A stretch of 43,468 nt of DNA, from assembly GCA_902567635.1 (NCBI GenBank), contig CACFNV010000009.1:1-43468 (forward strand), written 5' to 3'. Positions 37,842 to 43,468 of this stretch are shown here, in pieces. The first letter of the stretch is position 1; every line of letters starts with the position of its first letter. The notes below the pieces were generated by a model. That model did no database searches, had not been told where the DNA came from, and saw nothing but the letters and a program-made list of their open reading frames with translations. The position numbers and the translations under genes were made by a program. The stretch is from an uncultured Alphaproteobacteria bacterium (GTDB lineage Bacteria > Pseudomonadota > Alphaproteobacteria > Rhodobacterales > Rhodobacteraceae).

Positions 37842-38120
37842 ATGGCGAGATCTGCTTGGAAAGGTCCTTTTGTAGACTCTCATCTACTTAAGAAAGCTGA
37901 GATAGTCAGAGAAAAGGGAAGCAAAGAAGTTATTAAAACATGGTCACGAAGATCGACCATATTACCACAATTTGTAGGGTTGACCTTCGGCGTATATAAT
38001 GGAAGGAAGCATATTCCTGTTATGATATCTGAAGAGATGATTGGCCAAAAATTGGGCGAGTATAGTCCGACTAGAACATATTATGGTCACGCCGCTGATA
38101 AGAAAGCAAAAAGGAAATAA
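37842..38120 (+). CDS. rpsS: 30S ribosomal protein S19
   Basis: Head protein of the small subunit that contacts A-site tRNA. The 92-residue length is standard. [19 protein letters not shown], then [18 protein letters not shown] and [21 protein letters not shown] are diagnostic. It starts at 37842 immediately after the rplB stop. Confidence 0.97.
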   Translation: MARSAWKGPFVDSHLLKKAEIVREKGSKEVIKTWSRRSTILPQFVGLTFGVYNGRKHIPVMISEEMIGQKLGEYSPTRTYYGHAADKKAKRK

Positions 38121-38126
38121 GAGGCT

Positions 38127-38507
38127 ATGGGTAAAGAAAAAAATCCCCGCAGAGTGTCTGAAAATGAGGCTATGGCAAAGTTAAGAATGATTAAGAGCAG
38201 CCCTCAAAAGCTGAACCTTGTAGCTCAGTTAATTAGAAATAAACCTGTGTCGAAAGCATTGTCTGACTTAAAGTTTTCAAAAAAAAGAGTGGCGAATCAG
38301 GTAAGTAGTTGTTTACAAAGTGCAATTGCCAATGCTGAGAACAATCATAGTCTAGATGTTGACGAGTTAGTGGTACAAAGCGCTTATGTAGGAAAAAATA
38401 TGGTTTTAAAAAGAGGACGACCTAGAGCAAGAGGTAGATATGGTAGAATATTAAAGCCATTCAGTCAGATAACTATAGTGGTTAGGCAAAATAGGGAAGA
38501 GGATTAG
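38127..38507 (+). CDS. rplV: 50S ribosomal protein L22
   Basis: Lines the peptide exit tunnel. The 126-residue protein has the alphaproteobacterial start [20 protein letters not shown], then the conserved [13 protein letters not shown] and [18 protein letters not shown]. The tunnel loop is [15 protein letters not shown] run of 6 A (AAAAAA) around 38280 is unremarkable. Four nt separate it from rpsC. Confidence 0.96.
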   Translation: MGKEKNPRRVSENEAMAKLRMIKSSPQKLNLVAQLIRNKPVSKALSDLKFSKKRVANQVSSCLQSAIANAENNHSLDVDELVVQSAYVGKNMVLKRGRPRARGRYGRILKPFSQITIVVRQNREED

Positions 38508-38510
38508 TAT

Positions 38511-39239
38511 ATGGGACAAAAGATAAATCCTATTGGCTTAAGGCTTCAAGTAAATAGAACTTGGGAAAGTGTATGGTTTGCAGGGAGAAGGGAATTTGGA
38601 CAACTGCTACACCAAGACTTAGAAATTAGAAAATACGTAAAGAAAAATTGTTCCCAAGCTGGGATTAGCAGAGTTGTTATTGAGAGACCTCATAAGAAAT
38701 GCAGGGTAACTATACACGCTGCTAGACCTGGGGTAATAATTGGAAAAAAGGGAGCAGACATCGAAACTCTGCGTAGTGCTTTGGCCAGGCTAACAGACAG
38801 TGACCTGTTGCTTAACGTCCTTGAGGTTCGAAAGCCTGAGACAGACGCAACTTTAGTTGCAGAAAGCATAGCTCAGCAGCTTGAGAGAAGAGTTTCCTTT
38901 AGAAGAGCAATGAAAAGAGCGGTACAAAATGCAATGCGTATGGGAGCACTAGGAATAAGAGTAGACATAGCAGGTCGTCTGGGTGGAGCAGAAATAGCCA
39001 GAACTGAATGGTATTCAGAAGGTAGGGTTCCTCGCCATACTCTAAGGGCGGACATAGATTACTCATTAGCTAAAGCGGCAACAGCCTATGGAATTATAGG
39101 TGTGAAGGTATGGATCTTTAAGGGCGATATTATGGAACATGATCCAGCTGCTAGAGATAAGAAATTGGCTGAATTAAAAGATAACCCATCTAATAGAATG
39201 CAGAAAACCACCAGTTATGCTCAGGAAAGAACAATATAA
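38511..39239 (+). CDS. rpsC: 30S ribosomal protein S3
   Basis: mRNA-entry protein with helicase activity on incoming mRNA. The 242-residue protein opens [20 protein letters not shown]. It carries a KH domain with the GxxG loop G78KKG81 ([13 protein letters not shown]) and the C-terminal [20 protein letters not shown] block. Its TAA shares one base with the rplP ATG. Confidence 0.97.
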   Translation: MGQKINPIGLRLQVNRTWESVWFAGRREFGQLLHQDLEIRKYVKKNCSQAGISRVVIERPHKKCRVTIHAARPGVIIGKKGADIETLRSALARLTDSDLLLNVLEVRKPETDATLVAESIAQQLERRVSFRRAMKRAVQNAMRMGALGIRVDIAGRLGGAEIARTEWYSEGRVPRHTLRADIDYSLAKAATAYGIIGVKVWIFKGDIMEHDPAARDKKLAELKDNPSNRMQKTTSYAQERTI

Positions 39240-39652
39240 TGCTTCAACCTAAGAAGACAAAGTTTAGAAAACAACATAAAGGCAGAATTCATGGCCTCGC
39301 AAAGGGAGGTTATGATGTTAATTTTGGCAATTACGCGCTAAAAGCTACTGAACCAGAAAGAGTAACTGCAAGGCAAATTGAAGCAGCAAGAAGAGCTTTA
39401 ACTAGACATATGAAAAGGCAAGGTAGGGTCTGGATAAGAATTTTTCCAGATGTGCCTGTAACAGCTAAGCCGATAGAGGTTAGAATGGGTAAAGGAAAAG
39501 GGTCAGTTGACAGATGGGTGGCAAAAGTTAAACCAGGTAGAATTATGTTTGAAGTTGATGGCGTTTCAGAGGAAATCGCAAAAGAAGGCTTAAGGTTGGC
39601 CGCTATGAAGCTTCCTATTAAGTGCAGATTTATAAGCAGACAAGACTGGTAG
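39239..39652 (+). CDS. rplP: 50S ribosomal protein L16
   Basis: Positions A-site tRNA in the large subunit. The 137-residue protein starts [19 protein letters not shown] with the conserved [17 protein letters not shown] and [20 protein letters not shown] blocks. Overlaps the rpsC stop by one nt (TAATG), a clear coupling arrangement. Confidence 0.97.
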   Translation: MLQPKKTKFRKQHKGRIHGLAKGGYDVNFGNYALKATEPERVTARQIEAARRALTRHMKRQGRVWIRIFPDVPVTAKPIEVRMGKGKGSVDRWVAKVKPGRIMFEVDGVSEEIAKEGLRLAAMKLPIKCRFISRQDW

Positions 39653-39675
39653 CGTTCAGTTAGGGAATTAAGGAA

Positions 39676-39870
39676 ATGAAACAAAGTGAATTAAAAGATA
39701 AGAATGTTGATCAGTTGAGAGAGGATCTAAGTTCCCTCAAGAAGGAGGCGTTCAATCTACGTTTTCAAAAAGCGAGCGGTCAACTTGAAAATACAGCGAG
39801 AGTAAGGGTTGTGAGAAGAAGTATAGCAAGAGTTCTAACGATCTTAAGTTCAAAAGAAGAGAATGTTTAA
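39676..39870 (+). CDS. rpmC: 50S ribosomal protein L29
   Basis: Small helical protein beside the exit tunnel. The 64-residue protein has [20 protein letters not shown] followed by [20 protein letters not shown], the family signature. AAGGA before the ATG gives reasonable initiation. Confidence 0.95.
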   Translation: MKQSELKDKNVDQLREDLSSLKKEAFNLRFQKASGQLENTARVRVVRRSIARVLTILSSKEENV

Positions 39871-39882
39871 AAAGGAATTTTG

Positions 39883-40110
39883 ATGCCGAAGAGAATTTTA
39901 CAGGGAAGGGTAGTCAGCGACTTGAATTCGAAAACAGTAACAGTTTCTGTTGAGAGAAGATTTAAGCATCCAGTTTTGAAAAAAACTGTTAGAAAGTCAA
40001 AAAAATATAGAGCTCATGACGGAGCGGATAAACATAAAGTTGGTGACATAGTCAAAATAAGAGAGACTTTACCCATATCGCGTACCAAACGGTGGGAAGT
40101 GATAGAGTAG
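39883..40110 (+). CDS. rpsQ: 30S ribosomal protein S17
   Basis: Primary 16S rRNA-binding protein with an OB fold. The 75-residue protein begins [20 protein letters not shown] at ATG 39883, six nt after AAGGA (39872-39876); the TTG at 39880 directly before it is discounted. [20 protein letters not shown] and YRAHD are typical. It is followed by a 59-nt gap with a small hairpin before rplN. Confidence 0.96.
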   Translation: MPKRILQGRVVSDLNSKTVTVSVERRFKHPVLKKTVRKSKKYRAHDGADKHKVGDIVKIRETLPISRTKRWEVIE

Positions 40111-40133
40111 AAAGATAGAATATTTAGTCGAAA

Positions 40134-40148
40134 CCAGAGTCAGTCTGG
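40134..40148 (+). promoter_or_regulatory. Hairpin in the rpsQ-rplN gap
   Basis: CCAGA-GTCAG-TCTGG is a perfect 5-bp stem in the 59-nt gap before rplN, the longest gap inside the S10/spc run. It precedes the point where the spc cluster starts in E. coli. Possible processing or translational signal. Confidence 0.35.
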
Positions 40149-40169
40149 CTCAAAGGTCGGGAGAAAAAG

Positions 40170-40538
40170 ATGATACAAATGCAGAGCAACCTAGAGGTTG
40201 CGGACAATTCTGGAGCAAAAAAAGTTCAGTGCATTAAAGTTTTGGGTGGTGCCAAGAGGAAGTATGCTTCGGTTGGAGACGTTATCGTCGTATCAGTTAA
40301 GGAAGCTATTCCTAGAGGAAGAGTAAAGAAGGGTGAGGTTAGACGGGCTGTAATAGTAAGAACTTCGAAGCAAGTGCAAAGATTAGATGGTAGCTCCATT
40401 AAATTTGATACAAACGCAGCCGTTTTACTAAGCAATTCAGGAGAGCCAATTGGAACAAGAATATTTGGTCCTGTAGTCAGAGAACTCCGACTTAAAAAGT
40501 TCATGAAAATTGTTTCTTTGGCTCCGGAGGTGCTGTGA
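40170..40538 (+). CDS. rplN: 50S ribosomal protein L14
   Basis: Forms intersubunit bridges and is first gene of the spc cluster. The 122-residue protein starts [20 protein letters not shown], with [20 protein letters not shown] and the C-terminal [24 protein letters not shown] upstream provides a plausible ribosome binding site. Its TGA overlaps the rplX ATG by one nt. Confidence 0.97.
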   Translation: MIQMQSNLEVADNSGAKKVQCIKVLGGAKRKYASVGDVIVVSVKEAIPRGRVKKGEVRRAVIVRTSKQVQRLDGSSIKFDTNAAVLLSNSGEPIGTRIFGPVVRELRLKKFMKIVSLAPEVL

Positions 40539-40852
40539 TGGCTGCTAAGATTAGAAAAGGTGATAACGTAATTGTTCTAGTAGGGAAAGATAAGGGTAAA
40601 AAGGGTGAAGTTAAGCAAGTGTTTCCAAAAGACAATAAAGTATTAGTTGAAGGTGTGAATACAGTGATTTCGCATCAAAAGCAGACAAAAGATAGTGCTG
40701 GTGGCCGAATATCGAAAAGCGCGCCAATAAATATATCTAATATAGCAATCATAGATCCAAAATCAGATAAACCGACAAGGGTAAGGTTTGAAACCAGAGA
40801 CGGTAAGAAGGTTAGGGTTGCTGCTAGGTCAGGGGAGCTAATAGATGGATAA
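40538..40852 (+). CDS. rplX: 50S ribosomal protein L24
   Basis: Assembly-initiator protein. The 104-residue protein starts [20 protein letters not shown] at ATG 40538, seven nt after GGAGG (40526-40530); the GTG at 40535 is discounted. The KOW motif [15 protein letters not shown] is present. The stop lies 8 nt inside rplE. Confidence 0.95.
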   Translation: MAAKIRKGDNVIVLVGKDKGKKGEVKQVFPKDNKVLVEGVNTVISHQKQTKDSAGGRISKSAPINISNIAIIDPKSDKPTRVRFETRDGKKVRVAARSGELIDG

Positions 40853-41396
40853 TTATAAACCCAGGCTAGAAATTCTTTACAAAAGTAAATTTCGTGAGGA
40901 ACTAAAATCGCAGTTTAACTATAAAAATGAGATGATGGTCCCTAAACTACAAAAGATTGTTTTAAATATGGGTATTGGAGAGGCCGTTGCAGACACCAAA
41001 AAGGTTAAATCGGCTCATAGAGATCTAATGGCTATAGCTGGTCAGTTGGCTGTTTTAACCAAGGCAAAAAAATCCATAGCTGGTTTTAAGGTCAGAGAAG
41101 GTATGCCGTTGGGAGCTAAGGTAACTTTGCGGCGAGCAAAAATGTATGAATTCTTAGATAGGTTGATAAATGTTGCGATGCCCAGAATTCGAGATTTTAG
41201 AGGTGTTTCGAAGAAGAGTTTTGATGGTAGAGGCAACTATGCTCTAGGTATTAAAGAACACATTGTATTTCCTGAAATTGACTTTGACAAAGTTGATGAG
41301 ATTTGGGGGCTGGATATCGTAATTTGTACAACAGCAAGAACAAATGAAGAGGCAAAATACATGTTGGGGTTATTTAATTTGCCCTTCAGAGAATAA
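40845..41396 (+). CDS. rplE: 50S ribosomal protein L5
   Basis: 5S rRNA-binding protein of the central protuberance. The 183-residue protein has [40 protein letters not shown] and [19 protein letters not shown] 40845 overlaps the rplX end by 8 nt. Confidence 0.97.
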   Translation: MDNYKPRLEILYKSKFREELKSQFNYKNEMMVPKLQKIVLNMGIGEAVADTKKVKSAHRDLMAIAGQLAVLTKAKKSIAGFKVREGMPLGAKVTLRRAKMYEFLDRLINVAMPRIRDFRGVSKKSFDGRGNYALGIKEHIVFPEIDFDKVDEIWGLDIVICTTARTNEEAKYMLGLFNLPFRE

Positions 41397-41408
41397 AATG
41401 GAGTGAAA

Positions 41409-41714
41409 ATGGCTAAAGCATCTATGATTAACAGACAAAAAAAACGAGAAAAGTTGGTAGAAAAGTATAGGGAGAGGAGGCAAACCTTAAAAGACAAGGC
41501 GAATGATAGTTCCTTGAGTAACGAAGAAAGGTTTAAGGCTAGGCTCGCGTTGGCCAAGCTACCTAGAAACTCTTCTCCAACACGATTGCATAGTAGATGT
41601 ATGATAACTGGGAGGCCAAAGGGTTATTATAGGAAGCTTAAAATGTCTCGAATAGCCTTAAGGGAGTATGCTTCGTCTGGAGAAATCCCAGGAATGATAA
41701 AGTCTAGTTGGTAG
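41409..41714 (+). CDS. rpsN: 30S ribosomal protein S14 (zinc-free long form)
   Basis: Head protein of the small subunit. The 101-residue form without a CxxC zinc motif is typical of proteobacteria. It starts [19 protein letters not shown] at ATG 41409; a GTG at 41403 would add two residues. [20 protein letters not shown] and the C-terminal [11 protein letters not shown] are diagnostic. Confidence 0.96.
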   Translation: MAKASMINRQKKREKLVEKYRERRQTLKDKANDSSLSNEERFKARLALAKLPRNSSPTRLHSRCMITGRPKGYYRKLKMSRIALREYASSGEIPGMIKSSW

Positions 41715-41727
41715 GGAGATTGTAATA

Positions 41728-42126
41728 ATGTCGATGACTGATCCTTTAGGAGATATGTTAACAAGAATTCGGAACGCACAGCTTAGAAAAAAGGAGCATG
41801 TAATAACGCCAAATTCAAAGTTGAGAGCATGGGTATTGGACGTGCTGAAAAGTGAAGGTTACATCAGAAGCTATGAGATAGAAAAAGGGGAAGGAGGAAC
41901 TTCCTCGATAAAAGTTGAATTAAAATATTTTGATGGAGAACCGGTAATCAAAGAATTAAGAAGAATATCAACCCCAGGACGTAGGGTATATTTGGGGGTC
42001 GAGGAGTTACCTAAAGTAAGACAAGGGCTTGGCATTGCAATTGTATCAACTTCTAAAGGCATAATGTCTGATAATAATGCTCGGCAATCTAGAGTAGGCG
42101 GTGAAGTTTTATGTACTGTTTTTTAA
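41728..42126 (+). CDS. rpsH: 30S ribosomal protein S8
   Basis: Central-domain 16S rRNA-binding protein; in E. coli the spc operon repressor. The 132-residue protein begins [38 protein letters not shown] and [20 protein letters not shown] are signatures. ATG 41728 or 41734 are both possible, differing by two residues. Confidence 0.96.
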   Translation: MSMTDPLGDMLTRIRNAQLRKKEHVITPNSKLRAWVLDVLKSEGYIRSYEIEKGEGGTSSIKVELKYFDGEPVIKELRRISTPGRRVYLGVEELPKVRQGLGIAIVSTSKGIMSDNNARQSRVGGEVLCTVF

Positions 42127-42135
42127 GGAAATAAA

Positions 42136-42669
42136 ATGTCTAGAATTGGTAAGAAATTAATTGAATTGCCTGAGGCCGTCAATGCGGTAATAGATAATAA
42201 TACTATTCAGGTAAGTGGCCCAAAAGGGTCAAGAGAGTTTAAATTTTCTGATAAATTAGAAGTATTGATCGCGGATAAAAATATTTCTGTCACTCCGAGA
42301 AATTCAGAAAAGAAGACCAGACAGTTGTGGGGTATGTCCAGGACGCAGATAGCTAATCTCGTCAAAGGTGTCGAAAAGGGGTTCTCTAAAGAATTAGAGA
42401 TAAATGGAGTTGGATATAGAGCAGCAGTTCAGGGAAATATTCTTAAGCTGTCATTGGGTTACTCTCATGATGTTGACTTTGAAATTCCTTCAGATGTAAA
42501 AATTACTTGTTCGAAACCAACTGAGATTAAAATAGAAGGGATTGACCAGCAAATTGTGGGAGAGGTGTCAGCAAAAATTAGGAAATGGAGATCACCTGAA
42601 CCTTACAAGGGAAAGGGCATTAGGTATAAAGGAGAATACATTTTTGCCAAAGAAGGTAAGAAAAAATAG
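42136..42669 (+). CDS. rplF: 50S ribosomal protein L6
   Basis: Large-subunit protein near the factor-binding site. The 177-residue product has two repeated domains. It starts [39 protein letters not shown] and the C-terminal [20 protein letters not shown] are diagnostic. AAGGA upstream supports the ATG. Confidence 0.97.
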   Translation: MSRIGKKLIELPEAVNAVIDNNTIQVSGPKGSREFKFSDKLEVLIADKNISVTPRNSEKKTRQLWGMSRTQIANLVKGVEKGFSKELEINGVGYRAAVQGNILKLSLGYSHDVDFEIPSDVKITCSKPTEIKIEGIDQQIVGEVSAKIRKWRSPEPYKGKGIRYKGEYIFAKEGKKK

Positions 42670-42679
42670 GATTAAAATC

Positions 42680-43039
42680 ATGACAACTTTAAAAGAAAAA
42701 CTTTTTAAGAAAAGACAGTTAAGAGTTAGAAATAAGCTTAAAAAGACAGCATATGGAAAAATGCGTTTATCTGTTCATAGGTCCTCCAAAAATTTGTATG
42801 CTCAAATTATTGATGATAGAGAAGGAAAGACAATCGCTGCAGTATCAACTTTAGAAAAAAAGTTGGGAGTTATTGGAAAAAATAATATTGAGGTGGCTGC
42901 GAAGTTGGGAAAGGAAATTGCTAATAGAGCAAAAAAAGAGGGAATAACTGAAGTCGTTTTTGACAGAGGGGGTTTTTTGTTTCATGGCAAGATAAAAGCT
43001 CTAGCAAGTGCTGCGAGAGAAAATGGATTAAAACTATAG
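42680..43039 (+). CDS. rplR: 50S ribosomal protein L18
   Basis: 5S rRNA-binding protein that works with L5. The 119-residue protein starts [20 protein letters not shown] at ATG 42680; the longer open frame upstream inside rplF is discounted. [34 protein letters not shown] and the C-terminal [20 protein letters not shown] are typical. Confidence 0.96.
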   Translation: MTTLKEKLFKKRQLRVRNKLKKTAYGKMRLSVHRSSKNLYAQIIDDREGKTIAAVSTLEKKLGVIGKNNIEVAAKLGKEIANRAKKEGITEVVFDRGGFLFHGKIKALASAARENGLKL

Positions 43040-43048
43040 AAGGTAAAA

Positions 43049-43468
43049 ATGGCTTTTGAAGATAAAAGAAAAATTGATAAAGAAGACAGCGAGTTTTCTG
43101 ATAGGTTGGTTGCTATAAACCGTGTTTCTAAAACTGTAAAAGGTGGAAAAAGGTTTGGTTTTGCGGCTCTTGTTGTAGTAGGAGACCAAAAAGGTAGAGT
43201 AGGCTATGGAAAAGGAAAAGCTAAAGAGGTCCCGGAGGCAATAAGAAAGGCAACTGAGCAAGCTAAACGCAAAACGGTCAAAGTTCCCTTAAGGGAAGGA
43301 AGGACACTTCACCACGATATGTATGGTAGGCATGGTGCGGGACGTGTAATTATGAGAACAGCTAAGCCAGGTACAGGTATTATCGCTGGAGGTCCTATGA
43401 GAGCTGTTTTTGAGATGTTAGGTATTCAAGATATTGTTGCAAAGTCCTTAGGATCACAAAATCCATAC
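43049..43468 (+). CDS. rpsE: 30S ribosomal protein S5, N-terminal part (runs off the right edge)
   Basis: Decoding-fidelity protein at the mRNA entry site. 140 codons are visible. The double-stranded RNA-binding fold appears as [20 protein letters not shown], then [39 protein letters not shown] and [20 protein letters not shown] follow. The gene is incomplete only because the window ends. If the rimJ-like gene at 7570 acts as in enterobacteria, S5 could be its substrate, but this is not shown. Confidence 0.96.
   Translation, partial: MAFEDKRKIDKEDSEFSDRLVAINRVSKTVKGGKRFGFAALVVVGDQKGRVGYGKGKAKEVPEAIRKATEQAKRKTVKVPLREGRTLHHDMYGRHGAGRVIMRTAKPGTGIIAGGPMRAVFEMLGIQDIVAKSLGSQNPY

Noticed and set aside
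42542-42679. Upstream extension of rplR inside rplF
   Set aside because: L18 begins at ATG 42680; the earlier codons are another frame of L6.

Overview
The window is a 43.5 kb stretch of an AT-rich alphaproteobacterial chromosome (roughly 35-40% GC by eye; not computed). Four things place it in Alphaproteobacteria: a gcrA gene, a 391-residue EF-Tu, Paracoccus/Rhodobacter-style gene order in the cytochrome aa3 cluster (coxB-ctaB-small membrane protein-ctaG-coxC-surf1-thrC), and ribosomal proteins with alphaproteobacterial N-termini (for example L22 [10 protein letters not shown] and S17 MPKRILQG). My best inference is a low-GC marine Rhodobacterales-type bacterium with a compact genome. Only 16S or marker-gene trees could settle the exact lineage.

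Layout. 1-1786 (minus): 5' part of topA, running off the left edge. 2031-6146 (plus): respiratory oxidase cluster (coxB, ctaB, small membrane protein, ctaG, coxC, surf1). 6147-10107 (plus): thrC, rimJ-like acetyltransferase, FAD-linked oxidase, second GNAT. 10163-12478 (minus): gcrA, a DUF1178 protein and lysC, in that transcriptional order. 12570-15538 (plus): ABC-2 permease, argD, argF. 15541-15984 (minus): an unrecognised tail-anchored coiled-coil protein. 16100-16186 (minus): tRNA-Leu(UAA). 16320-16739 (plus): DUF2177 membrane protein. 16754-18472 (minus): metG. From 18621 to the right edge everything is on the plus strand: tRNA-Trp, secE, nusG, rplK, rplA, rplJ, rplL, rpoB, rpoC, rpsL, rpsG, fusA, tuf, then the S10 and spc ribosomal protein genes to a truncated rpsE.

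The right 25 kb is a continuous information-processing block (protein export, transcription elongation, RNA polymerase, translation factors, ribosomal proteins). Many genes overlap by 1-11 nt. The clearest regulatory spaces are the rplA-rplJ gap (hairpin-rich, where an L10 autoregulatory leader is expected), the rplL-rpoB gap and the rpoC-rpsL gap (promoter-like TTGACA plus hairpins). The left part pairs terminal oxidase biogenesis with amino acid biosynthesis (Thr, Lys/Asp family, Arg).

I saw no insertion sequence, prophage, CRISPR array, toxin-antitoxin pair or defence genes, and no gene-free stretch exceeds about 260 nt. Nothing here is clearly a new biological system. The best leads are the tail-anchored coiled-coil protein, the hairpin leaders in the ribosomal block, the altered conserved segment in CoxB, and the genes missing from their expected positions.
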